A program made the position numbers and the translations under genes. Shown piece by piece: positions 1 to 8,819 of a stretch of 64,000 bases of DNA (its first letter is position 1; the number at the start of each line of letters is the position of its first letter). Under the pieces are notes generated by a model. It made no database searches, was not told where the DNA came from, and worked only from the letters and a program-made list of their open reading frames with translations. The DNA comes from Candidatus Limimorpha caballi (GTDB lineage Bacteria; Bacteroidota; Bacteroidia; Bacteroidales; F082). The DNA lies in contig JAGHUX010000008.1 in assembly GCA_018064605.1 (NCBI GenBank), positions 124,001-188,000 of the forward strand, written 5' to 3'.

Positions 1-1818
1 ACCAGAGACATTGTAGATGTCAACATTTTCAACATCGACACCTTTTATAATAATATTGCCGCCCTCTTGATAAACGCTGACTTCCGTCGCCGCACTTTCA
101 CCGACACCGGTGATGTTCACCACGACGTAAGGGACACCTTCCTCTGTCGTCGCCGGCTCTGACTCGCCTCCATCATACACGGCGATGACCTGATACAGGA
201 AGCCGCCCTCCTCACCCGTCATGTCGTCGAAGTACTCTGTTTCCGTCGTATTCGCGATGAGTTCAAGATCTGTTGTGGTAACGCCTTTGTAAACATCGAA
301 TGAAATCTCATTTCCCGTTGCAGGTGTCCACGAAATCAATGCGCCGTATGTATTGTCATCATTCCAGACATATTCACCCGTAAGGTTTGTCGGTGCCAAG
401 AACGGATTCTCGACCACTGGTCCCATCGTGCCGTCGGGCTGGATGTTCTGTCCGTACAGACCGTTCACTTCATTTCTTCCATCTTGGAAAAAGACAACAT
501 ATTGACCATCAGCGTATTCGTATGCGCCTTCGGCTATCTCCTTGCTTTCAGGGATACATTGGTTCGTGTTGAAATCTTTCTCCCACAGCACCGACATGCC
601 GGGGTCAACGGCCAACGCTCTGATTACACCATCGTTGTAACTATCCGCATAACAGTAAAGTATGGTGATGCTCCTGTCAGGTGCGCACGCCACCCTGAAC
701 TGTCCGATGTTCGCCTCCGTTACAGGGATGATGACTGTGCCACCGGCGCCGTTGAGAAGCTCGCCCGACTGTGATATCCTGATTACTCTCATCGAGTTAT
801 ATGCTTGATAATCCGCATCCGTCTCGAGGAAAGCGAGGATGAGATCACCTGTCACGACATCGCATGTGCCAGCACCTTGGATGCGGTAATAATATTCATC
901 TGTAGGACTTACCTGCACGCCGAGCGGATGGCTTGCGTATGTGGTGCAGTTGCCTTCCGCGCTGAAGTGCATGGCGTAGATGTTGAATGCATCGACATCG
1001 CCGCCGCAGTGTTCGATCCAGCACCAGCCGCCGCCCATGCCGTCAGGGATGATGCTCATGAACTTCCACCCCTGGATTGAGGTGGTGTTCATCATGGTCT
1101 GCGTGTTGACAATATTCCCCGAAGCGTCAATCTTCGTAACCTTGATTGTTTCGTCATACATTGTCCAGCCTTGTGCCGCATCATACGACTGATAGGCCAC
1201 GAGCACTCCGCCGTCGTTTGACGAAACCATCTTCTGGACGCCGCCCAAATCGCCGACATGAACCAAAATGTCATCGCCCATCGTGCCGTCAGCGGCGATA
1301 TGGCGGACATGTATGGCGTTCGCGAAGTCCGTGGTGCTGACCCACGCGCCGCCGTTTTCGTCAGCGACGACCTCGGTGCGGCACTGATAAGCACCATCCG
1401 GGAGCTCCGCCGTCTTGACCGGCCCCCAGACGATTTCACCCTGCGCATTGACTTTGTATGCATACGGCCCGTAACCGCCCTCTTCCCTCGCGAAATGCGA
1501 GATGGCGCAGCAGTCGCTCGTCGCCGCCATGCTGACACCTGTTGACATCGTGGAACCCGACTGCCCCAGGAAGACAGGCTCGTCCCACATCGGGACACCT
1601 TCCTTGCTGACGTACATCAGCTTCGGGTTCCAGTCACCGCCGACGAAATTGCAGAACTGGATGAAGAAGTCGCCGTTCGGACATCTCGACTGGTAAATCT
1701 CGTTGTATTCACTTTGTCCTTCGTGAATGAAAGTGTTTGCCGAAGGGTCATCAACCCACTGCGCGCTGACCGACAAAGAAGCCAGCATCACGGCAAAAAT
1801 TGATAAAACTCTTTTCAT
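1..1818 (-). CDS. Secreted T9SS-sorted protein with Fn3-like domain, 3' end cut by window edge
   Basis: The open frame runs from an ATG at 1818 to the window edge, giving 606 codons without a stop, so the C-terminus is missing. The first 19 residues (MKRVLSIFAVMLASLSVSA then Q) form a clear signal peptide. The long middle holds repeated Trp/Gly/Asp-rich strands that look like a beta-propeller, but I cannot assign a family. A fibronectin type III-like stretch (ISWTPATGNEISFDVY, then YQVIAVYDGGESEP) comes near the end. The last visible residues (EVSVYQEGGNIIIKGVDV, then YNVSG) match the start of a type A T9SS C-terminal sorting domain. It is therefore probably exported by T9SS and surface-anchored or released. 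Its ligand or activity is unknown. A TAnnTTTG element lies upstream. Confidence 0.8.
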   Translation of the reverse strand, partial: MKRVLSIFAVMLASLSVSAQWVDDPSANTFIHEGQSEYNEIYQSRCPNGDFFIQFCNFVGGDWNPKLMYVSKEGVPMWDEPVFLGQSGSTMSTGVSMAATSDCCAISHFAREEGGYGPYAYKVNAQGEIVWGPVKTAELPDGAYQCRTEVVADENGGAWVSTTDFANAIHVRHIAADGTMGDDILVHVGDLGGVQKMVSSNDGGVLVAYQSYDAAQGWTMYDETIKVTKIDASGNIVNTQTMMNTTSIQGWKFMSIIPDGMGGGWCWIEHCGGDVDAFNIYAMHFSAEGNCTTYASHPLGVQVSPTDEYYYRIQGAGTCDVVTGDLILAFLETDADYQAYNSMRVIRISQSGELLNGAGGTVIIPVTEANIGQFRVACAPDRSITILYCYADSYNDGVIRALAVDPGMSVLWEKDFNTNQCIPESKEIAEGAYEYADGQYVVFFQDGRNEVNGLYGQNIQPDGTMGPVVENPFLAPTNLTGEYVWNDDNTYGALISWTPATGNEISFDVYKGVTTTDLELIANTTETEYFDDMTGEEGGFLYQVIAVYDGGESEPATTEEGVPYVVVNITGVGESAATEVSVYQEGGNIIIKGVDVENVDIYNVSG

Positions 1819-1884
1819 GTTCAATTTATTTTCAATGAGTTAATTATGTTTTATTTATCTGTTTTATCTTAATTTTTTTGGCCA

Positions 1885-1892
1885 CAAATTTA
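1885..1892 (-). promoter_or_regulatory. Bacteroidota -7 promoter element for the truncated T9SS gene
   Basis: Reads TAAATTTG on the minus strand, matching TAnnTTTG, about 65 bases before the start at 1818. No convincing -33 TTG was seen. Confidence 0.5.
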
Positions 1893-1935
1893 CTAATATT
1901 TTTTATTTGGTGCATTTACTACAACTATTTTTTTT

Positions 1936-1968
1936 AAAAAAAAGGGAAGCCGCCATCGACCTCCCTTA
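1936..1968 (-). terminator. Intrinsic terminator after the S41 protease gene
   Basis: On the minus strand AAGGGAGG pairs with CTTCCCTT (one mismatch) around a short loop, followed by a run of eight T. It lies about 35 bases beyond the stop of the gene ending at 2001. Confidence 0.65.
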
Positions 1969-2000
1969 ATTTCAGTGGATTATCATTTTGAAAGACAACG

Positions 2001-3599
2001 TCATTTCCCTAACAATCTGTCGTATTCCTTTTTATTTTCAAGCACTTGTATCGCTTTTTCAATCACCTTGTCTTCTTTCAGCACAACCTGATAATATTTG
2101 TCGATGTCCCATATATTTCTCGCTATCAGGGCTTTTATCTGCATCAAGACCCATGGTTCCGAACGTTGGAATTGCTCGTCGTCCCACTCGACTTCCTTTT
2201 TCTCGGCCATTTTTTTTAAATCGGCGAGCATGTTTTCATCAATGTTGAACTTTTTGTTGAATTCGTTGAAATCGAGGTATTGTTGATTGATTTTTTCCCT
2301 GTTTGCCAGGACGTAATCGATTGTATAGCTGTTGAAGACGCCTTTGCGCACAAGGTTTGTGTAAAGTTTGGTCGAGAACGTGGTGTCGGCCGGCACGAAG
2401 ATGTCGGGCATGATGCCGCCTCCGCCATAGACGGTACGTCCGCTGTTCAGCGTCGCAAACTTCAGTGAGTCGGGGAATTGTATGCTGTCGGCGTGGAAAT
2501 ATTCGCCGTGGTCGAGGCGTTTCTGCATTTCCTTGTGATATTCCTCGACGCCGTCTTCGTACGAGCGTTGTATGCAGCGTCCTGTCGGGGTGTGGTAACG
2601 CGCCGTGGTGAGTCTGATCACCGCCCCGTCGGGAAGTGTAAACGGCCGCTGCACCAGGCCTTTGCCGAACGAGCGTCGTCCGATGATGACACCTCTGTCC
2701 CAGTCCTGAACCGCGCCGGAGACGATCTCGCTCGCCGACGCGCTGCCTTCGTCGATCAGGACCACAAGCCGCCCGTCGCGGAAGCCGCCGTTCCTGTCGG
2801 TGTCGTAAACCTGTTTGGGGCTTTTCAGGCCTTCGGTGAAGACGACCGTCCTGCCGCTTCCAAGCAGCTCATTGCCAAGGCCTATCGCCGTTTGCAGATA
2901 GCCGCCGGAGTTGCCACGCAGGTCGAGGACCAGCGACTTCAGACCTTGTTTTTTGAGTCTCATCAGTGCCTCGACGAACTCCTCCGTTGACTGTTGCGCG
3001 AAACGATCGAGCTTGATATAACCTATGTTTTTCGTGAGCATGAATGTCGCATCTATGCTGTTCAACGGAATCTTATCCCTTACAACCTCAAAATCAATAA
3101 GTTCTGGCTCGTTGCCGCGTTTTATGGAGAGCATCACCTTCGTGCCTTTCTTGCCGCGCAGATGGCTCGTCACGAAGTCATTGTTGACCTTCTTTCCGAA
3201 TGCGTCTTCGCCGTCAATCTTGATGATCCTGTCGCCGGCCATGATGCCGACTTTCTCCGACGGGCCGCCGGAAACGGGCGACACCACGAGGATCGTGTCA
3301 CGCAGGAGCTGGAACGTCACCCCGATGCCCTCGAAACTGCCCACCAACGGCTCGTTGGTCTTCTGCACGTCCTTGGCGGAGATATACGCCGAATGCGGGT
3401 CCAACTCCTTGAGCATCGCCACGATAGCCTCCTCGGTCAGCTTCGGCATGTCAGCGGTGTCAACATAAAAATTCTCAATCAAATACATCGTCATCGCCAT
3501 CTTCTGCGATGTCGCCGCGACGTTTGAATCTTTTTGCTGCTGTGCATTGCACAACAAATTGACCGTCAATAAAATAACAATTAAAAATATCCTATTCAT
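2001..3599 (-). CDS. S41 family C-terminal processing peptidase
   Basis: A 532-residue CtpA/Prc-type serine protease. A hydrophobic signal sequence (about 1-19) points to export to the periplasm. A PDZ domain follows at about 85-170, with GPSEKVGIMAGDRIIKIDG, and then the S41 catalytic domain with LDLRGNSGGYL. The nucleophile is most likely Ser288 in GSASASE and the general base Lys313 in SFGKG; the 25-residue spacing fits the family. The C-terminal 150 residues are charged and helical, as in longer Bacteroidota members. Members cleave proteins from exposed C-termini in envelope quality control. It lies downstream of tsaC in the same direction, separated by a tandem repeat. A terminator follows it. 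Confidence 0.93.
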   Translation of the reverse strand: MNRIFLIVILLTVNLLCNAQQQKDSNVAATSQKMAMTMYLIENFYVDTADMPKLTEEAIVAMLKELDPHSAYISAKDVQKTNEPLVGSFEGIGVTFQLLRDTILVVSPVSGGPSEKVGIMAGDRIIKIDGEDAFGKKVNNDFVTSHLRGKKGTKVMLSIKRGNEPELIDFEVVRDKIPLNSIDATFMLTKNIGYIKLDRFAQQSTEEFVEALMRLKKQGLKSLVLDLRGNSGGYLQTAIGLGNELLGSGRTVVFTEGLKSPKQVYDTDRNGGFRDGRLVVLIDEGSASASEIVSGAVQDWDRGVIIGRRSFGKGLVQRPFTLPDGAVIRLTTARYHTPTGRCIQRSYEDGVEEYHKEMQKRLDHGEYFHADSIQFPDSLKFATLNSGRTVYGGGGIMPDIFVPADTTFSTKLYTNLVRKGVFNSYTIDYVLANREKINQQYLDFNEFNKKFNIDENMLADLKKMAEKKEVEWDDEQFQRSEPWVLMQIKALIARNIWDIDKYYQVVLKEDKVIEKAIQVLENKKEYDRLLGK

Positions 3600-3643
3600 T
3601 TCTCGATTTTTTTCTACGAATGTGAAACCGCCACGCGGTTCTC

Positions 3644-3729
3644 CAACCTATTACCTAATCACCTAATTACCTATTCACCTAATCACCTAATCACCTAATT
3701 ACCTAATTACCTAATTACCTAATTACCTG
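3644..3729 (-). repeat. 8-bp tandem repeat array, about 10 units
   Basis: The plus strand reads (C/T)ACCTAAT about ten times with few changes. It starts about 45 bases from the protease start and ends seven bases before the tsaC stop codon. Read in the direction of tsaC it is AGGTRATT repeated, directly after the gene. The same unit recurs at 8120-8177 and 46722-46770. Confidence 0.95.
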
Positions 3730-3735
3730 ACGTCC

Positions 3736-4305
3736 TCAGCTTCTCAAAACATCAAATGTATTGTCTTCCTTGATTCTGATGATTGTCGATGCTTTAGGTT
3801 TAACAACGACATCATGGTACAGACTCACGACATAATCAGCCGACTGTTTCATCTTTTCGGTGATGTCGGTGAAATTCGCCGGCGACGGTTCGCCATGCAG
3901 ATTTGCCGACGTCGATGTTATCGGAGCACCGAGTTTCCTTATCACAGCCTTGCAAAACTCATTGGAAGTCACCCGCACACAGACACTTCCGTCTGATGAG
4001 AGGTTCTTCGCCAGGCCTTTCGACTGTTTGAAGACGATGCTCAGCGGATTTTTCGCCGCTTTGATTAAGTCGGCCGCAACCGGCGACGGGTCAACGACAT
4101 AATCGTTAAGACGCTCAACGGAGTCCACGAGAATTATCAACCCCTGCCCGGCGGGACGGTTCTTGATTTTGAAAATCCTGTCAATAGCCTTGGCGTTCGT
4201 GGCGTCGCAGCCGATGCCCCAAATCGTATCTGTCGGATACACAAAGACTTTGCCTTCCTTCAAGAGTTTGACACACAATTCGACTTCTTCTTCAAAAGTA
4301 TTCAT
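3736..4305 (-). CDS. tsaC: L-threonylcarbamoyladenylate synthase (TsaC/YrdC type)
   Basis: A 189-residue single-domain YrdC/Sua5 protein, without the extra Sua5 domain. It makes threonylcarbamoyl-AMP from threonine, bicarbonate and ATP, the first step of the t6A37 modification of ANN-decoding tRNAs. Seen motifs are YPTDTIWGIGCDATN at about 20-34, KNRPAGQGLIILV at about 48-60, and ITSTSANLHGEPSP near 130-143, all typical of the nucleotide and substrate pocket. The start ATG overlaps the stop of the upstream glycosyltransferase by four bases (ATGA), so translation is probably coupled. A tandem repeat begins just after the stop. Confidence 0.93.
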   Translation of the reverse strand: MNTFEEEVELCVKLLKEGKVFVYPTDTIWGIGCDATNAKAIDRIFKIKNRPAGQGLIILVDSVERLNDYVVDPSPVAADLIKAAKNPLSIVFKQSKGLAKNLSSDGSVCVRVTSNEFCKAVIRKLGAPITSTSANLHGEPSPANFTDITEKMKQSADYVVSLYHDVVVKPKASTIIRIKEDNTFDVLRS

Positions 4306-5291
4306 AATCTATCTGTAAGTTCGTTAATATCAATATCATACGCGCATTTAAAATGACTTTTCGGGCATTCTTTGAAACCATGCAGCCCGCAAGGACGGCA
4401 GCCTAACTTCCCACGTGTTTCGACGACGACGCTGTCATCCGACAGCGGTCCGAAGCCGAAGTCATTGACCGTCGAGCAGAAGACCGCGGTCGTCCTGGCG
4501 TTCTGCGAACTCGCCAGATGCATCGGTGATGAGTCGTTCACGTAATTCATCCGTGCATCTCTCATCAACGCCGCCGACTCCAGCAACGACAGCTTCCCGG
4601 CAAGGCTGACAATATCCTTGTCAACCACTTGATTTTTAATGCGTTCACAAATCCCAACATCGTCTTTCCCGCCCAAAAGATAAACTTTCAGGCCATCAGG
4701 AACGAGTTTCAAGAACTCAACCCAGCGTTCCTCCGGGAACTGTTTTGTGAACCACAACGAACACGGGGCGATGCAAATGTAATCTTCTGATTTATATTTT
4801 GTTACGTTTTCAAAAACGTGTTTCGGCGGATAAAGCCCCGGGCGCATCGGCTTGCCATCGGTGATGTGCTCTATCAGTTTGTTGTTTCTGCTCACCTCAT
4901 GGAGACCCGGCACACCGATCTGATGCCTTATCTTCCGCGTGAAAAACACACTGAACGGGTTCTTGTCAAAACCGGCGGTCTCCTTCGCGTTGCCGAAAGC
5001 TGTGACAAAACCGGTGGCGGCATGTCGTTGCACATTGACAATCAAGTCGTAACGTTCTTTCCTGATATATCTCCAAATGACAAACAGATTTCTGTATTTA
5101 CGTCTTTTTTTGTTCCACATTATGACATCATTCAGATACGGATGGCCTTCAAAAAGTCCTTCGTAACCTTTTTTTATCATCATATCTATCTGACTGTCAG
5201 GAAAATACGAATGCAGTTTCTCTGCAACAGCTGTCGCCAGAATCACATCGCCAATCGATGCAGTTTGTATTATCAAAAATTTCTTTTTCAT
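4302..5291 (-). CDS. Glycosyltransferase family 9 (heptosyltransferase-like)
   Basis: A GT-B fold glycosyltransferase of about 329 residues, related to ADP-heptose:LPS heptosyltransferases. It probably adds a sugar to the lipopolysaccharide core on the inner face of the cytoplasmic membrane. The N-terminus FLIIQTASIGDVILATAVAEK carries the family's GD signature. The C-terminal half holds ICIAPCSLWFTKQFPEERW and NDSSPMHLASS, the donor-binding region. It ends with a Cys-rich tail (LGCRPCGLHGFKECPKSHFKC) common in Bacteroidota GT9 proteins. I chose the ATG at 5291 because it follows the promoter at 5304-5311 and starts the conserved strand. It overlaps tsaC by four bases. Confidence 0.88.
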   Translation of the reverse strand: MKKKFLIIQTASIGDVILATAVAEKLHSYFPDSQIDMMIKKGYEGLFEGHPYLNDVIMWNKKRRKYRNLFVIWRYIRKERYDLIVNVQRHAATGFVTAFGNAKETAGFDKNPFSVFFTRKIRHQIGVPGLHEVSRNNKLIEHITDGKPMRPGLYPPKHVFENVTKYKSEDYICIAPCSLWFTKQFPEERWVEFLKLVPDGLKVYLLGGKDDVGICERIKNQVVDKDIVSLAGKLSLLESAALMRDARMNYVNDSSPMHLASSQNARTTAVFCSTVNDFGFGPLSDDSVVVETRGKLGCRPCGLHGFKECPKSHFKCAYDIDINELTDRL

Positions 5292-5303
5292 GATTAGAAA
5301 CTG

Positions 5304-5311
5304 CAAAATTA
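5304..5311 (-). promoter_or_regulatory. Bacteroidota -7 element for the GT9-tsaC operon
   Basis: Reads TAATTTTG on the minus strand. It is about 12 bases from the ATG at 5291, so the leader would be very short. Confidence 0.6.
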
Positions 5312-5325
5312 CTAATAATATGTGG

Positions 5326-5355
5326 TTGTTGTGTGAAAAAAAAGCATTATTTTTG
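5326..5355 (+). promoter_or_regulatory. fabG promoter: -33 TTG and -7 TATTTTTG
   Basis: TTG at 5326-5328 and TATTTTTG at 5348-5355 are separated by 19 bases, as expected for the Bacteroidota housekeeping sigma factor. The ATG is 14 bases downstream. It is divergent from the GT9 promoter. Confidence 0.75.
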
Positions 5356-5369
5356 CAAAAATTTAAACC

Positions 5370-6116
5370 ATGAATCTATTACAGGGAAAAGTCGCCGTTA
5401 TCACAGGAGCTGGTCGCGGCATCGGAAAGACGATAGCATTGACATTCGCGGCCGAAGGCTGTGACATCGCATTTACAGATTTGATTATCAACGAGATGGT
5501 AGAAGAGACCCGTGCTGAGATTTCGGCTCTCGGCGTCAAGGTCATCGCTTATCCGGCCAATGCCGCGAGCTACGAGGACACGCAGAACGTCATCGCGAAA
5601 ATCATGGATGACTTCGGCAAGATCGACATTCTGGTCAACAACGCGGGCATCACGAAAGACACGGCCCTGAAGCGCATGACCGAAGAGCAGTGGGACGCGG
5701 TGATCAACGTGAACATGAAGTCGGTCTTCAACTACACGAAGGCCGTGCAGATGATCATGTGGAAGCAGAACCACGGCAGCATCATCAACATGAGCAGCGT
5801 GGTGGGCTGTGCCGGAAACGCCAACCAATGCAACTATGCAGCGTCGAAAGCGGGCATCATCGGCTTCACCAAGTCGGCGGCGAAGGAGATGGGCGTGCGC
5901 AACATCCGCAACAACGCCATCGCGCCGGGCTTCATCGAGTCGGACATGACAAAAGACATTCCTGAGGAGATCAAGAAACAGTGGGCGCAGGCGATACCGC
6001 TCAAACGCGCCGGCACAACACAGGACGTCGCCAACATCGCGCTGTTCCTCGCTTCCGACATGTCGGCCTACGTCACCGGCCAGGTCATCGCCGTCGATGG
6101 CGGAATGAACATGTAA
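5370..6116 (+). CDS. fabG: 3-oxoacyl-[acyl-carrier-protein] reductase FabG
   Basis: A 248-residue classical short-chain dehydrogenase. It reduces 3-oxoacyl-ACP with NADPH in the first reductive step of each fatty-acid elongation round, in the cytoplasm. The Rossmann motif TGAGRGIG is at 12-19 and NNAG at 90-93. The catalytic set is Asn115, Ser143, Tyr156 and Lys160 (NYAASK). The C-terminus AYVTGQVIAVDGGMNM is the usual FabG tetramer tail. The length is exactly that of the family. The next gene begins one base after the stop, so the two are likely co-transcribed. The general SDR fold allows other substrates, but identity to FabG through the whole chain makes this the best call. Confidence 0.93.
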   Translation: MNLLQGKVAVITGAGRGIGKTIALTFAAEGCDIAFTDLIINEMVEETRAEISALGVKVIAYPANAASYEDTQNVIAKIMDDFGKIDILVNNAGITKDTALKRMTEEQWDAVINVNMKSVFNYTKAVQMIMWKQNHGSIINMSSVVGCAGNANQCNYAASKAGIIGFTKSAAKEMGVRNIRNNAIAPGFIESDMTKDIPEEIKKQWAQAIPLKRAGTTQDVANIALFLASDMSAYVTGQVIAVDGGMNM

Positions 6117-6117
6117 T

Positions 6118-8130
6118 ATGTCACTGACAATCATCGCAATAGCAGCCGGTCTCGTTTACGCGGGACTGCTTTACCTCTTCAACCGCAGACAACATTACGG
6201 CAAAACGCTGACTGCAATGTTGTTTGCGCTAAGATTTATTGTCGTCGCTGTTGTGATGATGCTCTTTTTCAATCCTTATATCAAACAAAAAACCAATAAG
6301 ATAGAGCAGCCTATCATTGTTTTCGCAAGAGACAATTCGACATCAGTGACAATGACGAAAGACTCGGTTATTTACAAGGAGAAACTACCGCAAGTCATTG
6401 ATTCTCTATGTAATACTTTTGAAAAAGACTACGATATCGAGACATTTGATTTCGGTGGAAACAGCACCGATATCAGTGAGGCGTTGAACACGATAAGGCG
6501 TCTTTATTATAAAAGGAACGTCGGTGCGGTCGTCCTGTTTTCCGACGGCATTGTAAATCAAGGTGTTGAGCCGGAATACAACACCGAAAACTTCCCCTTC
6601 CCGATTTATTCGGTGACACTTGGCGACACCGTCAACCATACAGATTTGATGATTCAGGATGTAAGATACAACAAATCCGTCCCGGCATTGATGTCGTTTC
6701 CGTTGAGAATAACCGTCAACGCGAAAAATGCAAAAGGCTCCATGATGGCAGCAACAGTCAAGATGGACGGCGCAGAGGTCGGAAACGCGACAGTGCCAGT
6801 CAGCAGCAACAACTTCTCGAAGACGCTCGACTTCAACATCACTCCCGACGGCGAAGGCATTAAACAGATTGACATTCAAATAGATGGACTCGAAAAAGAG
6901 ACACAGTCGCTCAACAATTCGCGACGTATTTTCGTGGAAGTCATCGACAAGAAATACAATGTTTTGTGTTACGCAAGATCGCCACATCCCGACATCGCGG
7001 CAATCAAGTCGGCACTCGGAGACCACTTTGGATTTGAAACCGTCTTTGAATACGAAAAAGACAAAAACCTTTCAGAGAGCAATTATAACCTATTGATTAT
7101 CCATCAGTTGCCAATTCCAGAAGAAATCAATGGCATAAATGTGGGAGACCTGCCGGTTCTTGCGGTCGTCGGCTCTTCAACAGACATCAATGACTTTAAC
7201 GGCTCGCAGAACGCCGTTGAGATAAAGAAAGGAGCCGTCAACGCGAATCTTGACATCAAGGCGCGTTTCAACAGCAATTTCGGGCTTTTCACTGTCAATT
7301 CAAACATAAAGAATGAGTTAAGTTCATATCCTCCGCTTTCGCTTCCGCATCTTGAAACGGCGTTCAGGGCGCATCACGATGACATAATGTTTATGAATAT
7401 CATGGACTTACAGACACCGAACCCTTTGATGTCGTTTGCAAACGGCGAAGATGGCAGGAAGATAGCTTTCATATTCGGGACAGGTTGCTGGCGATGGAAG
7501 CTTTACGAATATTTTCAGCACAAAAACCATGACGGTTTCAACGAGATTTTCAGCAAGACGGTGAAATATCTTTTGACGGAAAGAAGCAAAGAGTTGACTG
7601 TCAATCACAAAGATAGTTACACGAATACGGAGTCTGTCGGTTTCACGGCGGAGTTGCGCAATCCAAGCCGCGAGCTTGTCAACGAGCCTGACCTGCACAT
7701 CAGGATTACGGGCAGGCAGACGAAAAAAGTTTACGACTACGTCTTCGCGAAGGGCGACGGAAACTACAGCCTTAACATCGGGGTTCTGCCAGAAGGTGTT
7801 TACACTTACACCGCCTCGGCAAGCCTCGGCGGTATTGAATATTCCGCCAACGGCAGCTTCACCGTCGTTGCCATTGGCATTGAAGCTCAAGACCTGACCG
7901 CCAAGACCGACAGGATGAGGCTGATTGCAGAACAAACAGGTGGTAAATATTATTATATCACTGACATTCAACAACTTGAAAAAGACCTGAACGCCGACAC
8001 ACGCATCACGTCAATTTCAAGGGAAGAGACAAGATTTGACGATTTAATCAATCTCAAATGGTTGTTTTTCAGCATTTTAGGATTGATAACGATTGAATGG
8101 GTCTTGAGGAAGGTGTTTGGAGGTGATTAG
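6118..8130 (+). CDS. Membrane protein with von Willebrand A-like domain
   Basis: A 670-residue protein with two N-terminal membrane helices (about 2-20 and 32-51) and one C-terminal helix (about 645-663), leaving a large soluble middle. That middle starts with IVFARDNSTSVTM. Residues 72-76 (DNSTS) form the DxSxS metal site of a vWA fold, followed by VGAVVLFSDGIVNQG. Later parts look like Ig/beta-sandwich domains. Similar BatA-like proteins with vWA domains occur across Bacteroidota, but their role is unsettled. It starts one base after fabG. Its stop codon and last residues (GGD) are written by the first unit of a tandem repeat. I do not assign a specific function. Confidence 0.8.
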   Translation: MSLTIIAIAAGLVYAGLLYLFNRRQHYGKTLTAMLFALRFIVVAVVMMLFFNPYIKQKTNKIEQPIIVFARDNSTSVTMTKDSVIYKEKLPQVIDSLCNTFEKDYDIETFDFGGNSTDISEALNTIRRLYYKRNVGAVVLFSDGIVNQGVEPEYNTENFPFPIYSVTLGDTVNHTDLMIQDVRYNKSVPALMSFPLRITVNAKNAKGSMMAATVKMDGAEVGNATVPVSSNNFSKTLDFNITPDGEGIKQIDIQIDGLEKETQSLNNSRRIFVEVIDKKYNVLCYARSPHPDIAAIKSALGDHFGFETVFEYEKDKNLSESNYNLLIIHQLPIPEEINGINVGDLPVLAVVGSSTDINDFNGSQNAVEIKKGAVNANLDIKARFNSNFGLFTVNSNIKNELSSYPPLSLPHLETAFRAHHDDIMFMNIMDLQTPNPLMSFANGEDGRKIAFIFGTGCWRWKLYEYFQHKNHDGFNEIFSKTVKYLLTERSKELTVNHKDSYTNTESVGFTAELRNPSRELVNEPDLHIRITGRQTKKVYDYVFAKGDGNYSLNIGVLPEGVYTYTASASLGGIEYSANGSFTVVAIGIEAQDLTAKTDRMRLIAEQTGGKYYYITDIQQLEKDLNADTRITSISREETRFDDLINLKWLFFSILGLITIEWVLRKVFGGD

Positions 8131-8177
8131 GTGATTAGGTGATTGAGGTGATTAGGAGTTTGAGGAAATTAGGAATT
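8120..8177 (+). repeat. GGTGATTA tandem repeat at the 3' end of the vWA-like gene
   Basis: About five imperfect units of GGTGATTA, followed by a GAGTTTGAGG module. The array begins inside the gene and provides its TAG stop (8128-8130). It is the same family and the same gene-relative orientation as the arrays after tsaC and after the nucleosidase gene. Confidence 0.85.
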
Positions 8178-8232
8178 AACAATATTATAAACCATTAAAA
8201 AACGGACTGCATAGCGGTTCAACATCAGTAAA

Positions 8233-8775
8233 ATGAAAGTAGCAAACAACACAGTAGTCACATTGACCTACACACTGCACAACGACACGATTGAAGGCGA
8301 GGTCATCGACCAGGCCACGAAAGAACATCCGCTTGAGGGCATTTTCGGCCACGGGATGTTCCTGCCGAGATTCGAGGAATGTCTGCAAGGCCTTGAGCCG
8401 GGCGACAAATTTGGTTTCCACCTCACGCCGGCCGAGGGTTACGGCGAGCGCAACGAAGAGATGGTTTACACGGTGAAGAAAGACATGTTCCTCAACGAAG
8501 ACGGGACGCTCAACGAGCTTTGCAAAGTCGGCAACACCTTGCAGTTCAGCGTTGAGAACGGGAACATCATCCCCGGCACCATCAAGGAGATAAGCATCGA
8601 GCTTGTGAAGATTGACTTCAACCACCAGCTTGCCGGCGTGCCGTTATTCTTTGAAGGCGAGATCTTGGCGGTCCGCGAACTCACCGAGGCCGACATGGGC
8701 GGCGGATGCCATCACTGCCACCACGAAGACGGCGGATGCGGAAGCTGCGACGGCGGCTGCGACGGTTGCAAATAA
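8233..8775 (+). CDS. slyD: SlyD-like FKBP-type peptidyl-prolyl isomerase
   Basis: A 180-residue cytoplasmic peptidyl-prolyl cis-trans isomerase and chaperone. The FKBP half is split by an IF (insert-in-flap) chaperone domain at about 70-125, as in SlyD: LEGIFGHGMFLPRFEECLQ, then LEPGDKFGFHLTPAEGYGER. The tail from about residue 156 is metal-binding, with GGGCHHCHHEDGGCGSC and two further Cys, resembling the nickel/zinc-binding end of SlyD. It could therefore also serve metal delivery, although no hydrogenase or urease genes are in view. The AT-rich leader of about 100 bases contains the end of the upstream repeat. A strong bidirectional terminator overlaps its stop. Confidence 0.92.
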   Translation: MKVANNTVVTLTYTLHNDTIEGEVIDQATKEHPLEGIFGHGMFLPRFEECLQGLEPGDKFGFHLTPAEGYGERNEEMVYTVKKDMFLNEDGTLNELCKVGNTLQFSVENGNIIPGTIKEISIELVKIDFNHQLAGVPLFFEGEILAVRELTEADMGGGCHHCHHEDGGCGSCDGGCDGCK

Positions 8776-8808
8776 AAAAAAGACTACCAAACGGTAGTCT
8801 TTTTTTTA
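8774..8808. terminator. Bidirectional intrinsic terminator
   Basis: AGACTACC pairs perfectly with GGTAGTCT (8781-8788 and 8793-8800) around a four-base loop, with an A-run before and a T-run after. It can serve slyD on the plus strand and the lipoprotein gene ending at 8820 on the minus strand. Confidence 0.95.
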
Positions 8809-8819
8809 TTATCAAAAAC

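Noticed and set aside
1092..1598. 168-residue Arg/Ser-rich minus-strand frame
   Set aside because: It is an alternative frame of the truncated T9SS gene, whose correct frame runs to the window edge.
3644..3729. Possible CRISPR array
   Set aside because: Units are 8 bp with no spacers, and no cas genes are present.
5379..6134. 251-codon minus-strand frame opposite fabG
   Set aside because: Composition (His, Asp, Arg, Val) is that of a reversed Rossmann gene; fabG is clearly real.
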